This document shows positions 14,755 through 23,819 of a stretch of DNA of 31,113 bases, piece after piece. Source of the DNA: Pseudomonadota bacterium (lineage in GTDB: Bacteria; Pseudomonadota; Alphaproteobacteria; Ferrovibrionales; Ferrovibrionaceae); the NCBI GenBank assembly GCA_023434425.1, contig JAEYSS010000218.1, positions 1 to 31,113 on the forward strand, written 5' to 3'. Position 1 is the first letter of the stretch. Each line of letters starts with the position of its first letter. Both the position numbers and the translations under genes were made by a program. The notes beneath the pieces were generated by a model that was not told where the DNA came from, did no database searches, and was given only the letters and a program-made list of their open reading frames with translations.

Positions 14755-17700
14755 ATGGCCGTTACCACCATTGGCGTGAAAATCGACGAAGACCTGAAGG
14801 CCCGGCTGAAGCGCGCCGCCGATGGCATCGGTCGCTCGCCGCACTGGCTGATCAAACAGGGCATCTTCTCGGTTCTCGACCGCGTTGAGCGCGGCGAGCC
14901 GCTAAGCGAATTGCTGGCCCCGGCGGTCGATGTCACGGATGTGCCGGTGGCGGCCGAGACTGCGCTGCCGCCGTTCCTCGAATTTGCCCAGACGGTGCAG
15001 CCGCAAAGCGTACTGCGCGCCAGGATCACCGCCGCCTATCGCCGGCCCGAAACCGAATGCCTGCCGCTGCTGATCGCGGAGGCCAGGCTGCCCAAGCCGG
15101 TGACGACGGCCGCCCGCGATTTGGCGCGCAAACTTGTCGAAGCCTTGCGTGAGAAAAGCCAGTCCGGCGGCGTCGAAGGGTTGATCCACGAATATTCGCT
15201 GTCGAGCCAGGAAGGCGTGGCGCTGATGTGCCTCGCGGAAGCTCTGCTGCGCATCCCCGACCATGCCACGCGCGACGCGCTGATCCGCGACAAGATCGGC
15301 CATGGCGACTGGGAAGCGCATCTCGGCCACAGCCCGTCGCTGTTCGTCAATGCCGCCACCTGGGGGCTTCTCATCACCGGCCGCCTGACCGGCACCAGCA
15401 GCGGAAAATCGCTGTCCACCGCACTGACCAAACTGATCGCGCGCGGCGGCGAACCGCTGATCCGCAAGGGCGTCGATATGGCGATGCGGATGATGGGCGA
15501 ACAGTTTGTCACCGGGCAGACCATTGCCGAGGCACTCGCCAACAGCCGGCAATGGGAAGCGCAGGGCTTCCGCTATTCCTACGACATGCTGGGCGAGGCG
15601 GCGGCCACCGCGGCCGATGCGGCGCGCTACTATGCTGATTACGAGCAGGCGATCCATGCCATCGGCAAGGCGGCGGCGAAACGCGGCATCTATGACGGAC
15701 CCGGCATATCCGTGAAGCTGTCGGCGCTGCATCCGCGCTACAACCGCGCCAATCTCGAGCGCGTGAAGGCCGAGCTGCTGCCGCGCCTGAAGGCGCTGAC
15801 GTTGCTGGCGCGGCGCTACGATATCGGTCTCAATATCGACGCCGAGGAAGCCGACCGGCTGGAGATCTCGCTCGACCTGCTGGAAAGCCTTTGCTTCGAC
15901 CCGGAACTGGCCGGCTGGAATGGTATCGGCTTCGTCGTGCAGGCCTATCAGAAGCGCGCGCCGTTCGTGATCGGCTGGATCATCGATCTGGCGCGGCGCA
16001 GCGGACACCGCGTCATGGTACGGCTGGTAAAGGGGGCTTACTGGGACAGCGAGATCAAGCGCGCCCAGATCGACGGGCTCGAAGGTTTCCCGGTCTATAC
16101 GCGCAAGATCCATACCGATGTGTCGTATCTTGCCTGCGCGCGTAAGCTGCTCGCCGTGCCCGATGCGGTCTTCCCGCAATTCGCCACGCACAATGCGCAG
16201 ACGCTGGCCACCATTCATGCCATGGCTGGTGCGAACTACTATCCCGGCCAGTATGAATTCCAGTGCCTGCATGGCATGGGCGAACCGCTGTATGAGGAAG
16301 TGGTCGGCCGCGAGAAACTCAATAGACCGTGCCGCATCTATGCGCCGGTCGGCACGCATGAAACCCTGTTGGCCTATCTGGTGCGGCGTCTGCTGGAAAA
16401 CGGTGCCAATACCTCCTTCGTCAACCAGATCGCCGACAAGGAGCTTCCGCTCGACCGCCTGATCGCCGATCCGGTCGAAACCGCGAAGACCATCGAGCCG
16501 CTGGGCGCACCGCATCCGAAGATCGCGCAGCCGCGCGACATCCTCGGCACGCGACGCAATTCACAGGGCCTGGATCTTTCTAACGAACAGCAGCTTGCTT
16601 CGCTGTCTGCCGCCTTGCTCGCCAGTGCCGACCGGTCGTGGCGTGCCGTACCGCTGCTCGCCGATGGTCCGGCCGGAGGCGGGGAGGGCGTTGCCCTGCG
16701 CAACCCCGCCAACCGCAACGATATCGTCGGCCAGGTGATCGAGGCGACGCCGGCGCAGGCGGTGCTGGCCGTCAATCATGCCGTGGCGGCGGCGCCGATC
16801 TGGCAGGCGACGCCGCCGGCCGAGCGCGCGCAATGCCTGCTGCGCGCCGCCGACCTGCTGGAAAGCCGCATGCCGCTGCTGCTCGGCCTGATCGTGCGCG
16901 AAGCCGGCAAGTCGCTGCCCAATGCCATCGGCGAAGTGCGCGAGGCGGTCGATTTCCTGCGCTACTATGCGGGGCAGGTCGCGGGGGCGTTTTCCAACGA
17001 CACGCATCGTCCGCTCGGGCCGGTCGTCTGCATCAGCCCGTGGAATTTTCCGCTGGCGATCTTCACCGGCCAGGTGGCGGCTGCGCTCGCCGCCGGCAAT
17101 GTCGTGCTGGCGAAGCCGGCGGAGGAAACCCCGCTGATCGCCGCGCAGGCCGTGCAGATCCTGCATGAGGCCGGCGTGCCGGCGGGTGCCGTACAGTTGT
17201 TGCCCGGCGATGGCCGTATCGGCGCGGCGCTGGTGGGAGACGCACGCATTCGCGGTGTGATGTTCACCGGTTCCACCGAGGTCGCGCGCCTGATCCAGAA
17301 ACAGCTCGCCAACCGCCTGCTGCCGGATGGCCGTCCGGTGCCGCTGATCGCCGAGACCGGCGGGCTCAATGCGATGATCGTCGATTCTTCCGCGCTGCCG
17401 GAACAGGTGGTGGCGGATGTGCTGGCCTCGGCCTTCGACTCCGCGGGCCAGCGCTGCTCGGCTTTGCGTATCCTCTGCCTGCAGGAAGAGGTTGCCGACC
17501 GCATGCTCACCATGCTCAAGGGCGGTCTGGCCGAACTGTCGATGGGATCGCCGGATCGCCTGTCGATCGATGTCGGGCCGGTCATTACGCCGGCGGCACA
17601 GCAGAATATCCTCGCGCATATCGAGGCCCTGCGCGCGAAGAAATGCCGCATCGAGCAGTTGCCGCTGCCGGCCTCGGCGCGGCACGGAACCTTCGTGCCG

Positions 17701-18576
17701 CCGACCATCATCGAGCTGGCGAAACTGTCCGATCTCAAGGCTGAGGTCTTCGGTCCTGTCCTGCATGTGGTGCGCTACCGGCGGCAGGAACTCGACAGCC
17801 TGATCGATGCGATCAACGAGTCGGGTTACGGCCTGACTTTCGGCCTGCATAGCCGCATCGACGAAACCATCTCTCACGTGGTGCAACGGATCGAGGCGGG
17901 CAATCTCTATGTGAACCGCAACGTCATCGGCGCTGTGGTGGGCGTGCAGCCCTTCGGCGGCCATGGCCTGTCGGGCACCGGGCCGAAAGCAGGCGGCCCG
18001 CTTTACCTGCGCCGCCTGCTGTCGGCTGCACCGGCATGCGATCTGCGTGGTGATGCGAAAAATGACGCGCTGACGGCATATCTCGGCTGGCTGCAACAGC
18101 GTCACCCTGCTGTGGCGCAACGCTGCGCCGGTCTGCTGACCCGCAGCCCGCTCGGCCATGCCGTCGAACTGCCCGGTCCGGTAGGTGAGCGCAATGCCTA
18201 TGCACTGCTGCCGCGCGGCGCGGTCCGCTGCATTGCCGCCGAGACGGATGAACTTCTGGTTCAGGTGGCGGCCGCGCTCGCCACCGGAAACCGTGCCGTG
18301 GTACCGGAAGTGACCGCCTTGTTCGAAGGACTGCCGCAGCAGGTGAGGGAGCAAATTGTTCCCGATGGCGCAGTCAGTGCCATCCTGTTCGCCGGTGCCG
18401 GCGATCAGTTGATCCGGCTGGCACAGCAGACCGCCGAGCAGGCCGGTCCGATCCTGCCGATCCATGTCGCCGATGGCGGTGGGCTTTATCCGCTGGACAT
18501 GCTGGTCGCTGAACGTTCGGTCAGCACCAATACCGCTGCGGCCGGTGGCAATGCCAGTCTGATGGGTATCGGTTAG
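14755..18576 (+). CDS. putA: Trifunctional PutA: RHH repressor / proline dehydrogenase / P5C dehydrogenase
   Basis: The product has 1273 residues (E. coli PutA has about 1320). The ATG at 14755 has AGGAG about 11 bases upstream. Residues 1-47 form a ribbon-helix-helix DNA-binding domain (TTIGVKIDEDLKARLKRA, then SPHWLIKQGIF). The FAD proline dehydrogenase domain spans about 130-560, with ISVKLSALHPRY, DAEEADRLE (about 363), LVKGAYWDSEIK (about 424) and NTSFVNQI. The aldehyde dehydrogenase domain spans about 620-1085, with SPWNFPLA (about 761), Glu867 and catalytic Cys901 in GQRCS. A C-terminal domain (about 1090-1273) completes a type B/C long PutA. It oxidises proline to glutamate at the membrane and, when free, binds DNA to repress put genes. 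Confidence 0.97.
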   Translation: MAVTTIGVKIDEDLKARLKRAADGIGRSPHWLIKQGIFSVLDRVERGEPLSELLAPAVDVTDVPVAAETALPPFLEFAQTVQPQSVLRARITAAYRRPETECLPLLIAEARLPKPVTTAARDLARKLVEALREKSQSGGVEGLIHEYSLSSQEGVALMCLAEALLRIPDHATRDALIRDKIGHGDWEAHLGHSPSLFVNAATWGLLITGRLTGTSSGKSLSTALTKLIARGGEPLIRKGVDMAMRMMGEQFVTGQTIAEALANSRQWEAQGFRYSYDMLGEAAATAADAARYYADYEQAIHAIGKAAAKRGIYDGPGISVKLSALHPRYNRANLERVKAELLPRLKALTLLARRYDIGLNIDAEEADRLEISLDLLESLCFDPELAGWNGIGFVVQAYQKRAPFVIGWIIDLARRSGHRVMVRLVKGAYWDSEIKRAQIDGLEGFPVYTRKIHTDVSYLACARKLLAVPDAVFPQFATHNAQTLATIHAMAGANYYPGQYEFQCLHGMGEPLYEEVVGREKLNRPCRIYAPVGTHETLLAYLVRRLLENGANTSFVNQIADKELPLDRLIADPVETAKTIEPLGAPHPKIAQPRDILGTRRNSQGLDLSNEQQLASLSAALLASADRSWRAVPLLADGPAGGGEGVALRNPANRNDIVGQVIEATPAQAVLAVNHAVAAAPIWQATPPAERAQCLLRAADLLESRMPLLLGLIVREAGKSLPNAIGEVREAVDFLRYYAGQVAGAFSNDTHRPLGPVVCISPWNFPLAIFTGQVAAALAAGNVVLAKPAEETPLIAAQAVQILHEAGVPAGAVQLLPGDGRIGAALVGDARIRGVMFTGSTEVARLIQKQLANRLLPDGRPVPLIAETGGLNAMIVDSSALPEQVVADVLASAFDSAGQRCSALRILCLQEEVADRMLTMLKGGLAELSMGSPDRLSIDVGPVITPAAQQNILAHIEALRAKKCRIEQLPLPASARHGTFVPPTIIELAKLSDLKAEVFGPVLHVVRYRRQELDSLIDAINESGYGLTFGLHSRIDETISHVVQRIEAGNLYVNRNVIGAVVGVQPFGGHGLSGTGPKAGGPLYLRRLLSAAPACDLRGDAKNDALTAYLGWLQQRHPAVAQRCAGLLTRSPLGHAVELPGPVGERNAYALLPRGAVRCIAAETDELLVQVAAALATGNRAVVPEVTALFEGLPQQVREQIVPDGAVSAILFAGAGDQLIRLAQQTAEQAGPILPIHVADGGGLYPLDMLVAERSVSTNTAAAGGNASLMGIG

Positions 18577-18694
18577 CCCGGCGGGAGCCCGTAAGGTCAC
18601 CGGTCCAGCCGAACTGCTGGTGCTTTATCCGGGCCGGCCGGAAGGATCGTAACCTTGCAATGCGCCGCAGGGGCGCGCCGAATATTGCAGTTTC

Positions 18695-18718
18695 TTTTCA
18701 TATTTGTGACGATGAAAA
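18695..18718. promoter_or_regulatory. Inverted repeat upstream of ABC importer operon
   Basis: TTTTCAT (18695-18701) and ATGAAAA (18712-18718) form a perfect 7-10-7 dyad in an AT-rich patch 38 bases before the binding-protein start. It could be a regulator site. The rest of the 179-base gap after putA (18577-18755) shows no strong terminator and no clear promoter to my eye. Confidence 0.35.
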
Positions 18719-18755
18719 CCGAACGCCATCCATGGGCCGATCCGGAGGAAACATC

Positions 18756-20090
18756 ATGACCCGCAGCCTGCATCTGCTTCTCGGCGCCGTGTGCGCAGTC
18801 TCTGTCTCTGCCCTGGCGCAACCCATATGGGCCCAGACGGGCAAGGTTACGGTGGTCACGTCTTTTTCCAAGGATGTCACCACGCCGATCAAGACCGCCT
18901 TCGAGAAGGCCTATCCCGGCACCAACCTGGATGTGCAGAACCGTAATACCAATGCTGGCGTGAAGTTCCTGCAGGAAACCAAGGCGAATAACCAGGTCGA
19001 CCTGTTCTGGGCCTCGGCGCCCGACGCTTTCGAGGTACTGAAGTCGAACAGCCTGCTGCAGGCCTACAAGCCGAAGGCCACCGGCATCCCCGCGAAGGTC
19101 GGTTCCTATCCGATCAACGATCCGCAGGGCTATTACATCGGCTTTGCCGCCTCGGGCTACGGCATCATGTGGAATACGCGCTACATGCAGGCCAAGAAGC
19201 TGCCTGAGCCGAAGGAGTGGGACGATCTGCTGAAGCCGGTCTATTTCGACCACACCGCCATCGCAGCGCCGTCCCGCTCGGGCACCACGCATCTGACCGT
19301 CGAAACGATCCTGCAGGGCGAGGGCTGGGAGAAGGGCTGGCGCACGCTGCGGCTCATGGCCGGCAATTTCCGCCAGATCACTGAGCGCAGTTTCGGCGTG
19401 CCGGAAGGCGTCAACAGTGGCCAGTTCGGCCTTGGCGTGGTGATCGACTTCTTCGCGTTTTCGTCCGAGGCGTCCGGCTTCCCGGTGAAGTTCGCTTATC
19501 CGACCGTCACTACGCTGGTGCCGGCCAATGTCGGAATCGTTGCCAATGCGCCGAACACGGCCGGCGCGCAGGCCTTTGTCGAATTCCTGCTCTCGCCGAC
19601 AGGGCAGGAAGTACTGCTTGAACCGGGCATCCGCCGCCTGCCGGTGAATCCTTCGGTTTACGACAAGCCGGCAGCCAAGGGCCTGCCCAATCCGTTCAAG
19701 GACACATCTCTGGGCGCACGCGTGAAGTTCGATGTCGATATTTCGGAAAAGCGCACCGCCGTGGTCGATGCGCTTTACGATCAGACCATCACCTTCCAGC
19801 ATGAAGCCCTGAAAGGCGCTACCAAGGCAGTGCATGACGCGGAGGCCGCGCTGGCCAAGAAGGACAATGCGCAGGGCCGTGCGCTGATGAAGGAGGCGCG
19901 CGACCTGATCGCCGCCATGCCGGTGACCGAAGCCGAAGTCGCCAGCGATGCCATCGCCCAGGCTTTCACCGGTTCCAAGCAGCCGGGTGCGCGCCAAGCT
20001 GAACTCGAACAGAAATGGGCGGCCTTTGCCAAGGAGAATTATGCCAGGGCGAAGGACAAGGCCGAGCAGGCGGCGAAACTGGCGCGCTGA
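18756..20090 (+). CDS. ABC transporter substrate-binding protein, Fe(III)/phosphonate class, with C-terminal extension
   Basis: The product has 444 residues. The ATG at 18756 follows GGAGGA (18743-18748). A signal peptide ends near residue 26 (PIWA then QTG). The mature part opens VTVVTSFSKD and contains YGIMWNTRY and SPTGQEVLLEPG, typical of family 1 (FbpA/AfuA/PotD-like) binding proteins that serve iron(III), 2-aminoethylphosphonate, thiamine or phosphoglycerate transport. Such proteins usually have 330-360 residues; here about 100 extra residues (from about 340) form an Ala/Lys/Glu-rich helical tail ending DKAEQAAKLAR. The ligand is uncertain. Permease and ATPase genes follow directly. Confidence 0.85.
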   Translation: MTRSLHLLLGAVCAVSVSALAQPIWAQTGKVTVVTSFSKDVTTPIKTAFEKAYPGTNLDVQNRNTNAGVKFLQETKANNQVDLFWASAPDAFEVLKSNSLLQAYKPKATGIPAKVGSYPINDPQGYYIGFAASGYGIMWNTRYMQAKKLPEPKEWDDLLKPVYFDHTAIAAPSRSGTTHLTVETILQGEGWEKGWRTLRLMAGNFRQITERSFGVPEGVNSGQFGLGVVIDFFAFSSEASGFPVKFAYPTVTTLVPANVGIVANAPNTAGAQAFVEFLLSPTGQEVLLEPGIRRLPVNPSVYDKPAAKGLPNPFKDTSLGARVKFDVDISEKRTAVVDALYDQTITFQHEALKGATKAVHDAEAALAKKDNAQGRALMKEARDLIAAMPVTEAEVASDAIAQAFTGSKQPGARQAELEQKWAAFAKENYARAKDKAEQAAKLAR

Positions 20091-20102
20091 TCGCTGTAAC
20101 CC

Positions 20103-21821
20103 GTGACGATTTCAGCCGTGCTTCCCCGCCTGCGGCGGGCAGGCAGTAATGCGACGGCGGGCCAGATCGTGGCCGCCGTCGCCATTGCCGCTTTCCTGCT
20201 GCTGTTCCTCGCCCTGCCGGTGGCGCAGGTGATGATTGCCGCCTTCCAGCCCAAGGGCGGCGGCGGGTTCACGCTGGTCAACTTCGTCGATTTCTTCAAC
20301 ACCGAGCTGTTCGTCCGGTCGTTCTGGAATTCGCTTTATGTCTCCGGCATGTCGGTGCTGGTCGCCACGCTGATCGCGCTGCCGCTGGCCTATATCACCG
20401 CCCGTTTCGAGTTTCGTGGCGCGCTGCTGATCCAGACGCTGGGCGTGGTGCCGCTGATCATGCCGCCCTTCGTCGGCGCGGTGGCGATGCAGCTGCTGTT
20501 CGGTCGCAACGGCACGTTCAATCTGCTGCTGCAGGATTACTTCGACGTCACGATTCCCTTCATGGAAGGCCTGAACGGCGTCGTGCTGGTGCAGGCGATC
20601 CATTACTTCCCCTTCATCCTGATCAACCTGTCCACGGCGCTGGCCAATATCGACCGCAGCATGGAAGAAGCCGCGCAAAGCCTGGGCTGCAGCGGCATCC
20701 GCCTGTTCCGCCGCATCGTCTTCCCGCTGGCCATGCCGGGCTATATTGCCGGCGCTGCGCTGGTTTTCATCAAGGTGTTCGACGATCTGGCCACGCCGCT
20801 GCTGCTCAATGTCAAGGACATGCTGGCGCCGCAGGCTTACCTGCGTGTCACCTCGATCGGCATCGCCGATCCGATGGGCTATGTCATCTCGGTGGTGCTG
20901 ATCGTCTTCTCGCTGTTGTCGATGTGGGCTTCCACCTTCGCCTTACGCGGCCGCGATTATGCTACCACCCAGCGCGGCGGCGGCGGACTGGATCGCCGCA
21001 AGCTCGGACCGCTTCAGGCTGCCGTGGCCTATGGCGTCGTAATAGGCATACTGCTGCTGGTGCTGGCGCCTCATATCGCGCTGACACTGCTCTCATTTGC
21101 CACCGTCTGGTCGTTCAGCCCGCTGCCCGATGCCTATACGCTGGCGCATTACACCAAGGTGTTCGAGGAAAGCGCGGTGTACATGAAAAACACCGTGCTC
21201 TACGCCGGCCTGGCTGCGACCATCGACATTGTGTTAGGCGTGGCGATTGCGTATCTGGTGCTGCGCACCAAGCTGATCGGTCGGCAGTGGCTCGATTACG
21301 GTGCGATGGCGGCACTCGCCGTGCCCGGCGTCGTACTCGGGATCGGCTATCTGCGCAGCTTCTACGGCATCACGCTGCCGGACGGCACGCCGCTCGCCAC
21401 GCTGTGGATTGTCATCGTGCTGGCGCTCGCCGTAAGACGGCTGCCCTATGCGTTGCGCGCCTGTATCGCGGCGCTGCAGCAGGTCAGCGAGGCGCTGGAG
21501 GAGGCGGGTGAGAATCTCGGTGCCACCAAGCTGCGGGTGATCCGCCGCATCATCGTGCCGCTGATGACCGGCGGCATTCTGGCGGGCTTCGTCACGAGCT
21601 TCGCCACGGCGGCCGTCGAGCTTTCGGCCACCATCATGCTGGTGCAGTCGAATGCCGATGCGCCGCTCACTTATGGACTTTACGTCTTCATGCAGTCGCC
21701 GGCCGGTCGTGGGCCGGGCGCAGCCCTTGGCATCATCGCGGTGATTCTGGTCGCCGCCTGCACCTTCCTCTCGCATCTGCTGATCGAGCGGCATCGCCGC
21801 CGCTCCGGCGCCATCCGCTAA
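20103..21821 (+). CDS. Two-domain ABC transporter permease, FbpB type
   Basis: The product has 572 residues. GTG at 20103 is the most likely start, 12 bases after the upstream stop; no clear ribosome site is visible, so translation may be coupled. It has two tandem permease domains with about 12 membrane helices. Each carries an EAA loop: EEAAQSLGCSG (from about 188) and EEAGENLGATK (from about 466), both followed by RRI and a proline-containing segment. Such internally duplicated permeases pair with family 1 binding proteins for iron(III) or aminoethylphosphonate. It forms the whole inner-membrane channel. Confidence 0.9.
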   Translation: MTISAVLPRLRRAGSNATAGQIVAAVAIAAFLLLFLALPVAQVMIAAFQPKGGGGFTLVNFVDFFNTELFVRSFWNSLYVSGMSVLVATLIALPLAYITARFEFRGALLIQTLGVVPLIMPPFVGAVAMQLLFGRNGTFNLLLQDYFDVTIPFMEGLNGVVLVQAIHYFPFILINLSTALANIDRSMEEAAQSLGCSGIRLFRRIVFPLAMPGYIAGAALVFIKVFDDLATPLLLNVKDMLAPQAYLRVTSIGIADPMGYVISVVLIVFSLLSMWASTFALRGRDYATTQRGGGGLDRRKLGPLQAAVAYGVVIGILLLVLAPHIALTLLSFATVWSFSPLPDAYTLAHYTKVFEESAVYMKNTVLYAGLAATIDIVLGVAIAYLVLRTKLIGRQWLDYGAMAALAVPGVVLGIGYLRSFYGITLPDGTPLATLWIVIVLALAVRRLPYALRACIAALQQVSEALEEAGENLGATKLRVIRRIIVPLMTGGILAGFVTSFATAAVELSATIMLVQSNADAPLTYGLYVFMQSPAGRGPGAALGIIAVILVAACTFLSHLLIERHRRRSGAIR

Positions 21822-21830
21822 GGCTGTCTC

Positions 21831-22901
21831 ATGACCATTGACGCCATCACGCCTGTTTCTGTCACCGTGGACCAGGTTTCGCTCAGCTACGGTGAGAATG
21901 CCGTGCTGAAGGATGTCAGCCTGCAGGTACAGCCCGGCGAGTTCTTCGCCTTTCTTGGCCCATCGGGCTGTGGCAAGACCACGCTGCTGCGGCTGATCGC
22001 CGGCTTTGCCCATGCCCAGGGGGGACGCATCCTGATCGGCGAACGCGAGGTCACCGGCCTGCGGCCGTGGCAGCGCGATGTCGGGCTGGTGTTCCAGAAC
22101 TATGCGCTCTGGCCGCATATGACGGTGGCGGAGAATGTCGCCTTCGGCCTGGAAGAGCGCCGACTGCCCTCGGCCGAGATCAAGAAACGCGTCGGCGAAA
22201 TGCTCGAACTGGTCGGCCTGAGCGCGCTGGGCGGCCGTCGTCCGTCGCAGCTGTCCGGCGGGCAGCAGCAGCGTGTCGCGCTGGCACGCACGCTGGCAGT
22301 ACGGCCACGCGTGTTGCTGCTTGATGAGCCACTATCCAATCTCGATGCCAAGATGCGCGTCCAGGTGCGCCGCGAACTGCGCGACCTGCAACGCAGCCTC
22401 GGCATCACCGCGATCTTCGTGACGCATGACCAGGAAGAGGCGAATACCGTCTGCGACCGTATTGCCGTGATGAACAACGGCGAGGTGCAGCAGGTGGCGG
22501 CGCCGCTGGACCTGTTCGCCAGCCCTGCCAATCTGTTCGTGGCCAATTTCCTGGGTGCCATCAACCTTCTGCCCGGCAGGGTCGACGGCGATGTCTATCG
22601 GCTGGCCGATGGTCGCAGCGTGCCGATGGCTGGTACAGCCGAAACCGGCGCACAGATGGTCGTTCGACCGCAGGATGTTGCCATCCTGCCCGACGGGACA
22701 GTTCCGGAAGGGAAACTGCCGGTGGTCGGCGAGGTGCGCGACCGTGAATTCCTCGGCAGCATCATGCGCTATGTGGTGCAGACGCCGCTGGGCGACTTGC
22801 GGGTCGACAACATTCTGCTCGGCAGTACGCCGGTCAGGGATGTCGGCGATGCCGTGACCCTGGCGATCGACCCGGCCCGCGTACTTTATCTTCCGGGCTG
22901 A
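21831..22901 (+). CDS. ABC transporter ATP-binding protein, FbpC/PotA type
   Basis: The product has 356 residues. The ATG at 21831 lies 9 bases after the permease stop. It has Walker A GPSGCGKTT (43-51), Q-loop VFQNYALWPHMTV, signature LSGGQQQR (141-148), Walker B LLLDEPLSNLD (D165) and an H-loop VTHDQEEA. The C-terminal part from about 240 is a TOBE-type regulatory domain (MVVRPQDVAIL). The ALWPHMTVAENVAFGL segment is common in iron(III), phosphonate and polyamine importers. It energises the permease coded just upstream; substrate unassigned. Confidence 0.92.
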   Translation: MTIDAITPVSVTVDQVSLSYGENAVLKDVSLQVQPGEFFAFLGPSGCGKTTLLRLIAGFAHAQGGRILIGEREVTGLRPWQRDVGLVFQNYALWPHMTVAENVAFGLEERRLPSAEIKKRVGEMLELVGLSALGGRRPSQLSGGQQQRVALARTLAVRPRVLLLDEPLSNLDAKMRVQVRRELRDLQRSLGITAIFVTHDQEEANTVCDRIAVMNNGEVQQVAAPLDLFASPANLFVANFLGAINLLPGRVDGDVYRLADGRSVPMAGTAETGAQMVVRPQDVAILPDGTVPEGKLPVVGEVRDREFLGSIMRYVVQTPLGDLRVDNILLGSTPVRDVGDAVTLAIDPARVLYLPG

Positions 22902-22929
22902 TTTACGCTTCGCATCGTCAGCGGACGGG

Positions 22930-22957
22930 TTGTCTTTGTCGCGCCTTGCATCACAAT
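22930..22957 (+). promoter_or_regulatory. Possible promoter before CoA-transferase genes
   Basis: TTGTCT (22930-22935) and CACAAT (22952-22957) are 16 bases apart in the 76-base gap; each matches four of six consensus bases. The genes could equally be read from the ABC operon upstream. Confidence 0.3.
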
Positions 22958-22977
22958 AGAGGCAAGGAGGAAGCGCA

Positions 22978-23817
22978 ATGACCAGGGAACTTGGGCAGGT
23001 ACTGGTATACGGCCTCGACCAGCTCGCGGCGCAGATTCCCAATGGTGCCAAGATCGCCGTGCCGCCGGATTATTCTGGCGTCGCCATGGCGCTGACCCGC
23101 GCGATGATCCGCAGGAGCATGCGCGATCTGCATGTCGTCTGCGTGCCGGTCTCAGGACTTCAGGTCGAGATGCTGGCCGGGGCGGGCTGTCTCGGCACGG
23201 TGGAGACCTCGGCGATCACGCTGGGGGAATACGGCACGGCGCATCGTTTCCAGGCCGCGCTCAAGGCCGGCGCATTCCGCATGATGGATGCGACCTGTCC
23301 GGCAGTGCATGCCGCGATCCAGGCTGGCGGGAAAGGCATTCCCTTCATGCCGTTGCGTGGGTTGCTCGGCACGGACCTCCTCAAGAATCGCCCCGACTGG
23401 ACGGTGATCGACAATCCCTTCTCCAGAGACGAAGACCCGGTCGTGCTGCTGCCGGCGATCCGGCCGGATTTTGCGATCTTCCACGCGCCATTCGCCGACC
23501 GTAACGGCAATGTTTTCATCGGTCGCCGCCGCGAGCTGGTCGCGATGGCGCATGCCGCGACCCAGTCGCTGGTCACCGTGGAGGAAGTTCGCGATGTCGA
23601 TCTTCTGGCCAGCGAGGAAACCGCCGCCGGCACGCTGACGGCGGCCTATATCGGCGGCATCTCGGAGGTGCCGCGCGGCGCCTGGCCGATCAAGCTGTGG
23701 GATATCTATGAGTATGACGAAGACCATCTGAAGCTCTATGGCGAGATGGCGCGGACGGCTGAAGGCTTCGCCGGCTATTGCGATCAGTTCGTGCATGACC
23801 AGAAGGCGGCGGAATAA
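22978..23817 (+). CDS. CoA-transferase-like enzyme, alpha subunit (GctA/IpdA type)
   Basis: The product has 279 residues. The ATG at 22978 has a strong AAGGAGG at 22965-22971. The sequence fits the alpha subunit of family I CoA-transferases of the glutaconate/IpdA branch: GAKIAVPPDYSGVAMALTRAM near the N-terminus, a Gly-rich loop (LAGAGCLGTVETS), PFMPLRGLLGTDLL and FHAPFADRNGNVFIGR. It would form a complex with the beta subunit coded two bases downstream. Family members move CoA between acids or, in IpdAB, hydrolyse a ring of a CoA thioester. Substrate unknown; the nearby ABC importer may supply it, but that is a guess. Confidence 0.85.
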   Translation: MTRELGQVLVYGLDQLAAQIPNGAKIAVPPDYSGVAMALTRAMIRRSMRDLHVVCVPVSGLQVEMLAGAGCLGTVETSAITLGEYGTAHRFQAALKAGAFRMMDATCPAVHAAIQAGGKGIPFMPLRGLLGTDLLKNRPDWTVIDNPFSRDEDPVVLLPAIRPDFAIFHAPFADRNGNVFIGRRRELVAMAHAATQSLVTVEEVRDVDLLASEETAAGTLTAAYIGGISEVPRGAWPIKLWDIYEYDEDHLKLYGEMARTAEGFAGYCDQFVHDQKAAE

Positions 23818-23819
23818 CC

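Noticed and set aside
14593..14844. N-terminal extension of the acyl-CoA synthetase frame overlapping the putA start
   Set aside because: The extra residues do not resemble the family; a good GGGAGG at proper distance supports the start at 14592, leaving a normal divergent gap.
16561..18600. 679-codon minus-strand open frame opposite putA
   Set aside because: The + strand encodes all conserved PutA motifs here. The antisense product is His/Arg/Gln-rich with no recognisable domain, a usual by-product of GC-rich codon bias.
18577..18660. Possible terminator after putA
   Set aside because: Only short dyads (for example CCAGC/GCTGG around 18604-18619) without a T-run; not enough to call.
18597..19997. 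466-codon minus-strand open frame opposite the Fe/phosphonate-type binding protein
   Set aside because: No domain seen; the + strand has a signal peptide, a strong ribosome site and family motifs.
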